Of a stretch of DNA of 64,000 bases, positions 1 to 8,011 are shown piece after piece. The DNA is taken from the NCBI RefSeq assembly GCF_004337695.1, contig NZ_SJXJ01000003.1, forward strand, positions 186,001 through 250,000. The letters run 5' to 3'. The notes under the pieces were generated by a model, which searched no databases, had not been told where the DNA came from, and saw only the letters and a list, made by a program, of their open reading frames with translations. Position numbers and translations under genes: made by a program. Each line of letters starts with the position of its first letter. The stretch's first letter is position 1. The stretch is from Tenacibaculum sp. M341. GTDB taxonomy: Bacteria; Bacteroidota; Bacteroidia; Flavobacteriales; Flavobacteriaceae.

Positions 1-743
1 TTATATTCTTTCGTTTTTGTCCAAAAAATCACCTTTAAGTTTACAGTACTTACCCCTAAGTTGTCAACGGTAACAAAACATTTATGTTCTTCAGTATCAA
101 TAACACCTAGTGTACCAATAACAGCCTTCAAAATTAGCTTTTTAGCAATATCAATACTATCATCATAATCAATACCTACCATAAAATCATTTCTATAATA
201 ACCATCTTCAGTATAATTGTATACCGCTTTTTTAATAATATCACTGTTAGGAATGTACACGTCTCTACCATCAAAAGTTTTAAGTTTGGTATATCTAAAC
301 TCTAACCCTTTTACTTTACCGAAAATATCATCAACTTTAACGGTGTCGTTAATATCAAAAGGTCTTTTAAAAGAAAGAATAACACCAGAAATAAAGTTTT
401 CGCCAATATCTTTAAAAGCAAAACCAATAATTACAGTAGAGGCACCAACGGCAGCCAATAAACCAGTTGCAATACTTTGTAAGCCAGCTATTTTTAAAGC
501 CAGCATTATTACAAGTGCTAATATTCCTAGTTTAAGAGTTCTACTTAAAAAATTAGTCATTAATTCATCGTGCGTTCTTTTAGAGATCGTTTTTTTAAAT
601 GCATTAGCAATGAATTTAGAAAGTAAGAATCCGACGGTTATTATTAAAATACTAACAATGATTTTTGGAATCATTTCAATAAGACTATTCCAGTTTTCTA
701 TAATCGTATTTTTTAGTTTTAATAAAGAGTTTTCAAAGTTCAT
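1..743 (-). CDS. MscS-family mechanosensitive channel (3' end outside window)
   Basis: The minus-strand frame opens at the ATG at 741-743 and stays open past base 1, so the C-terminal end is missing. The translation begins MNFENSLLKLK and shows about three hydrophobic segments, then the pore-lining and beta-domain signature of small-conductance channels: a G/A-rich helix (AAVGASTVIIGFAFKD) followed by ENFISGVILSFKRPF and the VYIPNSDI motif. Family role: a homoheptameric inner-membrane channel that opens under hypo-osmotic membrane tension. Roughly 247 codons are visible, near the length of the short MscS type, so little is likely missing. Family assignment is firm; the exact paralog is not known. 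Confidence 0.88.
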   Translation of the reverse strand, partial: MNFENSLLKLKNTIIENWNSLIEMIPKIIVSILIITVGFLLSKFIANAFKKTISKRTHDELMTNFLSRTLKLGILALVIMLALKIAGLQSIATGLLAAVGASTVIIGFAFKDIGENFISGVILSFKRPFDINDTVKVDDIFGKVKGLEFRYTKLKTFDGRDVYIPNSDIIKKAVYNYTEDGYYRNDFMVGIDYDDSIDIAKKLILKAVIGTLGVIDTEEHKCFVTVDNLGVSTVNLKVIFWTKTKEY

Positions 744-803
744 AAGAGAAATGTTTTTTATATGATGTTTTACAAGTTTTTGGATGTTTTTTTGTGTTCT
801 CCG

Positions 804-998
804 TTATGACTCTTGTTCTCTTAAGTAAGCCTCTCTATATTTTGCTTTTTGAAGTTTTTCTCTGTTTTGAATAGAAGGTTTTTTGTATTCTTTTTTGTCT
901 TTAATTTGTTGTAAAACTTTGGTTTGTCTGTATTTTCGTTTATATCTTTTTAAGGCTCTTTCTATATTTTCGCCATCTTTAATTTCAATTCGTAACAT
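804..998 (-). CDS. rpsU: 30S ribosomal protein S21
   Basis: A 64-residue, strongly basic protein beginning MLRIEIKDGENIERALKRYKRK, which matches the conserved N-terminus of S21 (the I..GE.IE.ALKR.KRK pattern). Bacteroidetes S21 is about this length. S21 binds the 30S platform near the 3' end of 16S rRNA. The gene stands alone on the minus strand between the MscS gene and a DUF1328 gene. Confidence 0.93.
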   Translation of the reverse strand: MLRIEIKDGENIERALKRYKRKYRQTKVLQQIKDKKEYKKPSIQNREKLQKAKYREAYLREQES

Positions 999-1080
999 AT
1001 ATAGTTTTTTGTTAATATCAGTTTCTAGGGTAATAAAGGTTTTAGTAGTTTTTGTAATAAAAACTATGGGTTTACCACTT

Positions 1081-1242
1081 TTAAGTGGTTTTTCTACCTC
1101 TTATTAAAGAAATGATAAACAGTACTAAAAAAATAAAGAATAGAATTTTAGCTATTTCTATAGAGGTTCCGGCAACTCCTGAGAATCCTAAAACTCCTGC
1201 GATTAAAGAAATGATTAAAAAGGTGATGGTCCATCGTAACAT
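1081..1242 (-). CDS. DUF1328 (YtjA-type) small membrane protein
   Basis: A 53-residue protein ([20 protein letters not shown]..., ending RGRKTT). It has two hydrophobic segments separated by a short G/A-rich turn ([18 protein letters not shown]), the pattern of the DUF1328/UPF0391 YtjA family. Members are tiny inner-membrane proteins often induced by envelope or osmotic stress; no biochemical function is established. It has its own promoter at 1284-1343, with half-sites matching those of two other nearby promoters, so it is probably co-regulated with the 55-residue protein across the divergent gap and with the PA2169 protein at 5795. Confidence 0.85.
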   Translation of the reverse strand: MLRWTITFLIISLIAGVLGFSGVAGTSIEIAKILFFIFLVLFIISLIRGRKTT

Positions 1243-1283
1243 ATATTTAAAGTTTTATTGTTAATAATTGTTTTTGTGAGTTA

Positions 1284-1343
1284 CAAAATTACAGGGACGT
1301 TAAGGTTCGTCTTAGCTCATTTGTAATAAACATTGATTCATTT
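1284..1343 (-). promoter_or_regulatory. Minus-strand promoter with AraC-type half-site pair
   Basis: Read on the minus strand: half-site AAATGAATCAA (1343-1333), half-site AAATGAGCTAA (1322-1312, exactly 21 bp on), then 20 bp, then TAATTTTG (1291-1284), which fits the Bacteroidetes -7 box TAnnTTTG. It points at the DUF1328 gene. The same spacing recurs at 1355-1414 and 5666-5725. Seen: sequences and spacings. Inferred: activator binding. Confidence 0.72.
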
Positions 1344-1354
1344 GCTTTGATATG

Positions 1355-1414
1355 AAATGAGCAAATAATCCAATGAAATGAACAAAAGCGTCAATGTGTT
1401 TAACAGTAGTTTTG
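1355..1414 (+). promoter_or_regulatory. Plus-strand promoter with AraC-type half-site pair
   Basis: AAATGAGCAAA (1355-1365) and AAATGAACAAA (1376-1386) are direct repeats 21 bp apart. Twenty bp further is TAGTTTTG (1407-1414), a TAnnTTTG -7 box. No TTG -33 element is apparent, as expected if an activator occupies that position. It drives the 55-residue protein at 1438 and probably the SRAP and cardiolipin synthase genes behind it. Confidence 0.75.
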
Positions 1415-1437
1415 TGTAAATTTTAAATTATAAAACA

Positions 1438-1605
1438 ATGAAACAAGGACCAGAAGATTTTAAAGTATTAAAAAAGAATGCTGAAAAAAGAGATAGAAAT
1501 TACATTTTTCAAAATAATAAAATTACACGTGTAGGTTTCTATATTGTATTAACATGTATTTTAATAGGAATATCCATGGTAGTAGTATCTGGAGTTTATC
1601 AATAA
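1438..1605 (+). CDS. Small single-pass membrane protein (55 aa)
   Basis: The frame begins MKQGPEDFKVLKKNAEKRD: a charged N-terminal half, then one hydrophobic segment (VGFYIVLTCILIGISMVVV) close to the C-terminus. It lies 24 bp behind a clear promoter with an activator site and 6 bp ahead of the SRAP-like gene, so it is probably the first gene of that operon. I recognise no family. Position behind a strong promoter and clean coding character make it likely real. Confidence 0.65.
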   Translation: MKQGPEDFKVLKKNAEKRDRNYIFQNNKITRVGFYIVLTCILIGISMVVVSGVYQ

Positions 1606-1611
1606 TAGCTT

Positions 1612-2244
1612 GTGAAGTATAAATTATCAAATAAAGCAAGCTTAGCTTTGTTAAAGCAAGAGTTGGGAGTAGAGGTGAAATACCCTCTAATTTACAAACC
1701 AAAATTAAAAATAGATGGAAATAAAGAACAAGTAATTTCAGTAATAACAGAAGAAGACTCAAAAGTAATTGTGCCAGCTATCTGGGGTATTTTACCTCAT
1801 TTATATGAAGGTAGCTGGCGCAAGTTTCAAAAAATGAAAAATACATTACATGTAACTACAGATACCATTTTTAATAATGTATTGAGTAAAGAAGCACTAC
1901 AGCAGCGTAGGTGTTTAATTGTAGTGACAGGATTTTACATATATTGTTTAAATGGAACCAAAATAAACGATCTTTTAGTAGAAAAAGAAACAGTAAAACC
2001 GTTTTATTTAGCAGGAATTTATAATGTGCTTAAAGATGGTTTTATTACCTGTGCAGTTATTAATACAGAAGCAAATGTAACGTTAACAACATCTAATAAT
2101 CTGTACGATACGATGCCTTTAGAAATACCACGTTTGTTGGCAAATACTTGGTTGCATAAAAAAACACCTTTGAGTGAAATAAGGCGAATACTATCAACAC
2201 CATATACAACAGAACTTAAATTAAATAAAGCAACCAAAGTTTAA
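1612..2244 (+). CDS. Degenerate SRAP (YedK/HMCES-like) protein
   Basis: A 210-residue protein starting at GTG. It keeps the SRAP fold landmarks: a WGI/LPHL segment, RCLIVVTGFYIY where active members have RCL.P..GFYEW, an AVINTEAN strand and a YDTMPLEIP segment where active members have HDRMPVIL. Active SRAP proteins crosslink abasic DNA through Cys2 and use Asn, Glu and His nearby. Here the Cys after the start is absent, the Glu position is Tyr and the His position is Tyr, so the crosslinking chemistry should be lost. It overlaps the cardiolipin synthase start (ATGA). The fold is fairly sure; the role is unknown. Confidence 0.75.
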   Translation: MKYKLSNKASLALLKQELGVEVKYPLIYKPKLKIDGNKEQVISVITEEDSKVIVPAIWGILPHLYEGSWRKFQKMKNTLHVTTDTIFNNVLSKEALQQRRCLIVVTGFYIYCLNGTKINDLLVEKETVKPFYLAGIYNVLKDGFITCAVINTEANVTLTTSNNLYDTMPLEIPRLLANTWLHKKTPLSEIRRILSTPYTTELKLNKATKV

Positions 2245-3653
2245 TGATATTATTATACAGTATATATTTTGTAAGTGTACTTTGGGCTGTTTTTAGTGTT
2301 TTACTTCATGGAGCAAGACCTACCAGATCAATAGGTTGGTTGTTAGTAGTAATAATTTTTCCTTTTTTAGGAGTCGCTATGTATCTCTTGTTTGGGCTTA
2401 ATCGTAAAAAGTTTAAGTTTTTACAGTTAGATTTTTCAGCTAAACGAAAGTTGTACAATCTAAATCATAAAGGTAAAGCGAATACGAAGTTTACAATAGA
2501 AAAATATCAAAGAATAGAACAATTACTAAAGAACAGTTCAGGTTTTCCTGCAGTTGAGCACAATAATATTCAATTGTTAAAAGAAGGAAACGAAGTGTTT
2601 GATAGTATTTTTTTTGAATTATCTAAAGCTGAAAAGTTTATTCATATTCAGTATTATATAATTGAAAATGGAGCGTTATTAAATAGATTAATTAATTTGT
2701 TGATAGATAAGCTTGATAAAGGTGTTGAGGTTAGAATTTTGTATGATGCATTTGGTAGTTATGGATGGAAGAATGAAGGAGTACGAAAACTAGAGCGATT
2801 AGGGGCAGCTATTTATCCGATATTACCTTTAAAATATGAAACAGTGTTATCAACACTGAATTATAGAAATCATCAAAAAATAATAGTTATTGATGGAGTA
2901 TTGGCTTTTGCAGGAGGTGTAAACATATCTGATAAGTATGTGAAAAGTACTTCAAATTTAGGGATTTGGAATGATTTACATTTAAAAATAGAGGGACCAA
3001 TGGTTGATCATTTACACAGAGTTTTTATTAAGGATTACTATTTTACAACGAATAAAAAATTACTAGAAGGAGAAAAGTATTTACCTGTTCAAGAGAAGAA
3101 AGGAAATGTGTTAGGTCAAATAGTTGTAGGCGGACCAGATTTAGATTATCAATCTATATTATACCAATACACTATGATGATGCATTTGGCAGATAAAAAC
3201 ATTTATATTGAAAACCCTTATTTTATTCCAGATAAAACATTACTTGAAGCTATAAAAATGGCTGTTTTAAGAGGAGTGAAAGTTGTTGTTATGGTACCTA
3301 AAAAAAGTGATAGTATAATGGCTAAGAATAGTATGTATGCTAATTTTGAAAATTTATTAAAAGCAGGAGTAGAAATACGGGTATTAAAGAATGTTTTTTC
3401 TCACAGTAAATTAATAATTGTAGACAACAAAATAGCCTCCATAGGTTCAGGGAATTTTGATTACAGAAGTTTTGAGCATAATTATGAGGTGAATTCGTTA
3501 TTGTATAACGAAGCGATAGCTGAAGAGTTGGCTATTGATTTTGAAAACAAAAAAGAAAGCTGTGAGATTTTAGATTACGAGTCTTTTAAAAAAAGAAATA
3601 TTGGGGCTAAACTTTTGGAGGGATGCGCCAAAATATTTAGTCCGTTATTGTAA
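2244..3653 (+). CDS. cls: Cardiolipin synthase (phospholipase D family)
   Basis: A 469-residue membrane enzyme that condenses phosphatidylglycerol to cardiolipin. Two N-terminal transmembrane segments (about residues 1-50, with the RSIGWLLVVIIFPFLG signature) precede two HKD motifs: NHQKIIVIDG near residue 211 and SHSKLIIVDN near residue 390, each followed by the G-N-D/F segments of the PLD fold (GGVNISD, GSGNFDYRS). Length is normal. It starts inside the stop of the SRAP gene, so the two are translationally coupled, and it ends 9 bp inside the convergent patatin gene. Membership in the AraC-box operon suggests membrane remodelling under stress. Confidence 0.9.
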   Translation: MILLYSIYFVSVLWAVFSVLLHGARPTRSIGWLLVVIIFPFLGVAMYLLFGLNRKKFKFLQLDFSAKRKLYNLNHKGKANTKFTIEKYQRIEQLLKNSSGFPAVEHNNIQLLKEGNEVFDSIFFELSKAEKFIHIQYYIIENGALLNRLINLLIDKLDKGVEVRILYDAFGSYGWKNEGVRKLERLGAAIYPILPLKYETVLSTLNYRNHQKIIVIDGVLAFAGGVNISDKYVKSTSNLGIWNDLHLKIEGPMVDHLHRVFIKDYYFTTNKKLLEGEKYLPVQEKKGNVLGQIVVGGPDLDYQSILYQYTMMMHLADKNIYIENPYFIPDKTLLEAIKMAVLRGVKVVVMVPKKSDSIMAKNSMYANFENLLKAGVEIRVLKNVFSHSKLIIVDNKIASIGSGNFDYRSFEHNYEVNSLLYNEAIAEELAIDFENKKESCEILDYESFKKRNIGAKLLEGCAKIFSPLL

Positions 3654-4439
3654 TTTTTCTTCAATATATTCTTTAGCTTTTTCATAAATATCGTCTACTT
3701 CTTTTTTACTAAATCCACTAAACTCATCTAAAGGAAAGCATGCGGTAGCATAGGTTTTAAAGAATTTGTATTCTTCTGAAGCTAAAGAGAGCAATTTAAA
3801 AGAATGCTCTAATACATTTAGCGTAGAGTTTAATTTATCGTTAGTTTTAACAGAAGGATATACCACGTAACTTCCAATTACAGGATATTCTGATTTTTTG
3901 AACGGCATAAGAGGAAAATTATCAAGAACTCCTCCGTCCGAATATAATTCGCCATTAATTTCTACAGGATTAAATAAACCAGGAATTGCGCACGAAGCCA
4001 GTACAGGTTTTAATAGTTCTCCTTTACTAAAATAATGAGTAGCACCTCTGTTTAAATTGGTAGTTGAAACATACAGTGGAGTATGTAATTCTTCAAAAGT
4101 AGGTTTTATTTTGTTTTTAATTAAGCGTAAATAATTACTAGAATCAAAAATACCAGCTTTAGCAAAAGTGATCCAAGAATATTGAAAAATATCGGTAGTT
4201 CTAAAAAAGTCTAACATTTCTTCTGTAGATAGTCCAGAGGCATACATAGATCCAACCAAAGAACCAGCACTACAGGCTGAAATTGCGTTAATTTTAATGT
4301 TTCTTTCATTTAAAGCTTCAATAAAAGCAATATGTGCAACGCCTTTTTCACCTCCACCACTTAACACTAAATTTACAGGAGTATCGGGTGTAAGTTCATT
4401 CAATTTACCAATAGAACAATTAAAAGGTTTGATAATCAT
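3645..4439 (-). CDS. Patatin-like phospholipase
   Basis: A 264-residue patatin-fold acyl hydrolase. The oxyanion motif GGGEKG is near residue 28, the nucleophile elbow SACSAGS near residue 59 (Ala instead of the first Gly of G-x-S-x-G, common in this family) and the catalytic Asp in SDGGVLDN near residue 168. There is no signal peptide, so it is probably cytosolic and acts on membrane lipids. It is convergent with, and overlaps, the cardiolipin synthase gene by 9 bp. Substrate is not known. Confidence 0.87.
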   Translation of the reverse strand: MIIKPFNCSIGKLNELTPDTPVNLVLSGGGEKGVAHIAFIEALNERNIKINAISACSAGSLVGSMYASGLSTEEMLDFFRTTDIFQYSWITFAKAGIFDSSNYLRLIKNKIKPTFEELHTPLYVSTTNLNRGATHYFSKGELLKPVLASCAIPGLFNPVEINGELYSDGGVLDNFPLMPFKKSEYPVIGSYVVYPSVKTNDKLNSTLNVLEHSFKLLSLASEEYKFFKTYATACFPLDEFSGFSKKEVDDIYEKAKEYIEEKLQ

Positions 4440-4551
4440 TAGCTTATTTTTTTCTGAATTTATTCAACTTCTTCAACACAAAAGTGTTGTTGTGGTAATT
4501 ATAAACAGAATTAAAAAAGTAAACAAGAAATTCTTTAAAATAATAACTGCA

Positions 4552-5589
4552 TCAAGCAATTTTAATATCAGCTTCTTGTTTGTTTTTTAAAAACTTACTT
4601 GGGCTAATTCCGTATTTCTTTTTAAAAATTTTAGAAAAGTAACTACGGCTACTAAATCCTATTGAATACACCACCTGAGAAATGTTGTAATCTGAATTAT
4701 TTAGTAAATCGCGCGCTTCTTCTAAGCGTATATGACGCAAATATTCAATTACTGTTCTTGAAAATAGTAATTTGAATCCTTCTTGAAGTTTTGCTTGCGT
4801 TAACCCAATTTCATCAGCCAAATCACTTACAATATACTCATCAGCAACATTTTTATTAATACGCTGTGCTAGTTTTCGAATGGCTTTTATTTCTTTTTTA
4901 GTAAGCGTTGTTTGTAAATCATCATTCAGCTTAACATCTTTATTATGTTGTAAAATATGTTCAGATAAAATTTGATAAATGATACCTTCTTTTATCAGCA
5001 TTCGTATCATCCCTTTTTGCTTTACCTTATTAAACTGCTTAATTAAATTGGTTAGTTTTAAATTATACGTGCCAAAATAAGCAAATACGTTTTCATGTTG
5101 CTGATCATGAAAAACTTCATATAAACGTTTGTTAAGTAAATTACCATCATTCATACGTTTCTTTAAAAATTGAATTCTACTAATTTGAATAATATGAATG
5201 TGAATTTTAATGTTTTTTTCAAAATACCCGTAGTTAAATCCACCATCTTTACTAGTAATAATAACAGATTGAAAAGTGTCTAACTTCCTTTTTTTATCTT
5301 CTTTTTCAAATCTATGAAAACAGTATCCTTCGCTGGTATAAGTAAAATGAATTGGGTTGTATTCAGAAGTGTCCATAACAAGCGTTATGTCATCTAAAAA
5401 CGTAATATCATATTCTAATATGCTCGCACCCCATTCAAGAGTAAAAAAAGTAATCTTACCTTTTGCATTTTCATTATCTACATTCAACACATATTCACCC
5501 CAACGTTCGGTAATAGTTCCTCCAATAACTTCTTGAATTTGTAATACAGTACCTCTAGTGTCTTTAGCGGTAATATTGATAGTTTTCAT
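4552..5589 (-). CDS. AraC-family transcriptional regulator
   Basis: A 345-residue protein with a C-terminal double helix-turn-helix (about residues 255-335): VSDLADEIGLTQAKLQEGFK is the first HTH and ISQVVYSIGFSSRSYFSKIFKKKYG the second, with the usual P-S-K-F end. The N-terminal 240 residues resemble PchR-type sensor domains but no ligand can be named. It is divergent from the PA2169 gene, whose promoter carries paired 21-bp-spaced half-sites of the type AraC proteins bind. It is the obvious candidate regulator for the three matching promoters at 1284, 1355 and 5666 (inference). Confidence 0.9.
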   Translation of the reverse strand: MKTINITAKDTRGTVLQIQEVIGGTITERWGEYVLNVDNENAKGKITFFTLEWGASILEYDITFLDDITLVMDTSEYNPIHFTYTSEGYCFHRFEKEDKKRKLDTFQSVIITSKDGGFNYGYFEKNIKIHIHIIQISRIQFLKKRMNDGNLLNKRLYEVFHDQQHENVFAYFGTYNLKLTNLIKQFNKVKQKGMIRMLIKEGIIYQILSEHILQHNKDVKLNDDLQTTLTKKEIKAIRKLAQRINKNVADEYIVSDLADEIGLTQAKLQEGFKLLFSRTVIEYLRHIRLEEARDLLNNSDYNISQVVYSIGFSSRSYFSKIFKKKYGISPSKFLKNKQEADIKIA

Positions 5590-5665
5590 AAGGTTGATTT
5601 AACAGGTATAAAGATAAGTAATGTTTGATTGAGTTAAAATTTAAAAAATCATAAAAGTGTTTTTT

Positions 5666-5725
5666 AAATGAGCAAAGATCTGAATCAAATGAACAAATAA
5701 ACTACTTAAAGGCAACGTAACTTTG
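5666..5725 (+). promoter_or_regulatory. Promoter with AraC-type half-site pair upstream of PA2169-family gene
   Basis: AAATGAGCAAA (5666-5676) and AAATGAACAAA (5687-5697) are 21 bp apart; after 20 bp comes TAACTTTG (5718-5725), a TAnnTTTG -7 box. The half-sites are identical to those at 1355-1386, and the two spacings match as well. It points to the gene at 5795. Confidence 0.78.
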
Positions 5726-5794
5726 TAGTGCACAAAGATGTGAATAGGTAAGCATCTCAAAAGAAAATTACTGATAAATTAAAAACAAAATATT

Positions 5795-6247
5795 ATGTAC
5801 AGTTATACAGAACAAGTAGCAAGTAAATTAAATGGATTATTGAAGAAAAGTTATGATGCCGAAAAAGGATACAGAACTTTATCTGAAAACGCAGAGAGTA
5901 ATGTTTTGACTAATTTTTTTGAGAGAAAAGCGAATGAACGTAAAGATTTTGGTCGTGAATTGAGAAGAGAAATTAGAGCTTTTGGTGAAGATCCAGAAAA
6001 AAATGGAAGTTTCACAGGAGTAGCACACAGAGCATGGATTAATACAAAATCATTGATATCAGTAGATAGTGATGAGGCAATGTTAGAAGAAGCTTTGAGG
6101 GGAGAAAAAGCAGCTATTAAAGAATATAATGATGTTATAAATTCTGAAGAACACTTACCTCAAGGTATTACAAACGTTTTGAAGTCTCAAAGAAACTCGA
6201 TTTTACACGATGCTACAAATATTAAGGCTTTAGAGGATGTTAAATAG
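5795..6247 (+). CDS. PA2169-family (DUF2383) four-helix-bundle protein
   Basis: A 150-residue helical protein with the DUF2383 pattern: a long N-terminal helix (YTEQVASKLNGLLKKSYDAEKGY), the RKANERKDFGRELRREI helix, then the G..HRAWIN..S and EEALRGEKAAIKEYNDVI helices. The family adopts a ferritin-like bundle and is typically a general-stress protein; no enzyme activity is established. It is preceded by a promoter carrying the shared AraC-type half-sites and followed by a hairpin terminator, so it is monocistronic. Confidence 0.88.
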   Translation: MYSYTEQVASKLNGLLKKSYDAEKGYRTLSENAESNVLTNFFERKANERKDFGRELRREIRAFGEDPEKNGSFTGVAHRAWINTKSLISVDSDEAMLEEALRGEKAAIKEYNDVINSEEHLPQGITNVLKSQRNSILHDATNIKALEDVK

Positions 6248-6274
6248 TTGTTTTTAGTTTTTATATGATGTTTG

Positions 6275-6305
6275 AGCCTCAGTCAGTTTATGGCTGGGGC
6301 TTTTT
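6275..6305 (+). terminator. Intrinsic terminator after PA2169-family gene
   Basis: An 8-bp stem AGCCTCAG / CTGGGGCT (one T-G wobble) closes an 11-nt loop and runs into a T tract. It sits 28 bp behind the stop codon. Confidence 0.8.
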
Positions 6306-6319
6306 CATGTAAAAAACTA

Positions 6320-7090
6320 TTAATTTTTATAACAAACAGGTAAAATTTCACCTTTAGCAAGAGCGTGTTTTTCTACTAAATTTGAAGATAATGTTTTGGT
6401 GTAATCAATTTCGTTAACCTCAAAACCAATAGAACGAAGTTTGTCAAAGTAATCTTTACCATATACACGCACATGATCATACTGACCAAAAATTCTAGCT
6501 CTTTCTTTAGGATCAGTTATAGAATCATCTTCAAAAGTTGTTGTTCTTGATAAATCTTGTGGAATTTGAAAAATTCCCAAACCACCAGGTTTTAAAACTC
6601 GGAAAAGTTCCTGCATGGCTTTTGTATCGTCAGGAATGTGTTCTAGCACGTGGTTGCAAAAAATAATATCAAAAGAATTGTCTTCAAAAGGTAAATTGCA
6701 AATGTCTGCTTTCACATCTGCAATAGGTGATTCTAAATCTGTTGTAGTATATATTAAGTTTTGCTGTTTTCTGAATCGTTTTAAAAAACATTGCTCAGGA
6801 GCAAAATGGAGCAGTGATTTTTTTTCAGTAGCAGTAAAAAAATCAGTCTCATTTTTTAAATACAACCATAATAAGCGATGTCTTTCTAAAGACAAAGTAC
6901 TAGGAGATAATACATTTTCTCTTTGGGTTTCATATCCATATGGAAGCATCTTACGAAAAGATTTCCCATCAATAGGATCTGTAAACTTGTTTCCTTTTAG
7001 CCAAAAAGCCAAAGCAGGACGTACCAAATAGCTAGCCTTTATTAATATAGGGCGAGGTATTGTATTAAGTATAGTTTTAAAAAGAGACAA
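6320..7090 (-). CDS. Class I SAM-dependent methyltransferase
   Basis: A 256-residue protein with a Methyltransf_11-type core: a LLHFAPEQCFLKRF segment for motif I, then ADICNLPFEDNSFDIIFCNHVLEHIPD and LFRVLKPGGLGIFQIP. The family transfers methyl from S-adenosylmethionine to many kinds of substrate; none can be named here. It lies at the 3' end of a minus-strand group with map, a thioredoxin-like lipoprotein and gpmI, but a 36-bp gap before it leaves operon membership open. Confidence 0.85.
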   Translation of the reverse strand: MSLFKTILNTIPRPILIKASYLVRPALAFWLKGNKFTDPIDGKSFRKMLPYGYETQRENVLSPSTLSLERHRLLWLYLKNETDFFTATEKKSLLHFAPEQCFLKRFRKQQNLIYTTTDLESPIADVKADICNLPFEDNSFDIIFCNHVLEHIPDDTKAMQELFRVLKPGGLGIFQIPQDLSRTTTFEDDSITDPKERARIFGQYDHVRVYGKDYFDKLRSIGFEVNEIDYTKTLSSNLVEKHALAKGEILPVCYKN

Positions 7091-7126
7091 CTTATTATAG
7101 AGATTTGATTCTGATTAACAGTAAAA

Positions 7127-7939
7127 TTAACTTAAAGCTTGTCTAAACTCATCTTCTTCATTACTTTCAATACCCAAAGCATCATAAATATATTGGAAAG
7201 TAGAAAGTAATTCAGGCTTACCATTAACAATAGCTACATCGTGTTCAAAGTGAGCAGAAGGTTTGTTGTCTAAGGTTGTAATAGTCCAACCATCTTTATG
7301 CTGACGGATTTTATGAGTTCCCATATTAGTCATAGGCTCAATAGCAACAACCATTCCTTCAACAAATTTTTTACCTCTACCTCTTCTTCCGTAGTTAGGC
7401 ATTTCCGGATCTTCATGCATTGTTTTACCTAATCCATGACCTACTAATTCTCTTACAACGCCGTATCCGTGTTTTTCAGTAAATTGTTGAATAGCGTACC
7501 CTACATCACCAACTCTGTTACCTACTTTAAGTTCTCTAATACCAACGTATAAACTTTCTTTAGTAACATCAAGTAATTTTTGAGTTTCAGGAGCTATTTC
7601 ACCAACAGGAAAAGTATAGGCATGATCTCCATAAAAATCATTTTTAATAGCGCCACAATCTATAGAGATGATATCTCCTTCTACCAAAGGAGTATTGTTA
7701 GGAATTCCGTGTACTACTTGAGAATTCGGACTCATACACAAAGTGTTCGGAAAGTCATACAGACCTAAAAAACCAGGAATTGCTCCTTGTTCTCTAATAA
7801 ACTCTTCAGCTAATTTGTCTAAAAATAATGTAGATACACCAGGTTTAACTTCTTTAGCAAGCATTCCTAATGTTTTTGAAACTACAAGAGCGCTTTCGCG
7901 CATTAATTCTATTTCTTCTCTGGTTTTTTGTATAATCAT
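7127..7939 (-). CDS. map: Type I methionine aminopeptidase
   Basis: A 270-residue cytosolic enzyme that removes the initiator methionine from new proteins. The five metal ligands are visible: Asp in ISIDCGAI, Asp in YGDHAYTF, His in GHGLGKTMHEDPE, Glu in AIEPM and Glu in HFEHDVAI. Length and motif order are typical. It begins IIQKTREEIELMRESA like other bacterial type I enzymes and lies 72 bp behind the thioredoxin-like lipoprotein gene. Confidence 0.96.
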   Translation of the reverse strand: MIIQKTREEIELMRESALVVSKTLGMLAKEVKPGVSTLFLDKLAEEFIREQGAIPGFLGLYDFPNTLCMSPNSQVVHGIPNNTPLVEGDIISIDCGAIKNDFYGDHAYTFPVGEIAPETQKLLDVTKESLYVGIRELKVGNRVGDVGYAIQQFTEKHGYGVVRELVGHGLGKTMHEDPEMPNYGRRGRGKKFVEGMVVAIEPMTNMGTHKIRQHKDGWTITTLDNKPSAHFEHDVAIVNGKPELLSTFQYIYDALGIESNEEDEFRQALS

Positions 7940-8011
7940 CTCTGTGTAGAAAAATTAAGTCTACAAATATAGTTCATTCATAAAAAACAAAAGAACAAAC
8001 TATCAGCTTAA

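Noticed and set aside
217..765. Plus-strand 182-codon frame
   Set aside because: It is the antisense shadow of the MscS gene, which runs off the window edge on the minus strand.
883..1107. Plus-strand 74-codon frame
   Set aside because: Antisense to the S21 gene; the minus-strand translation is an unmistakable S21.
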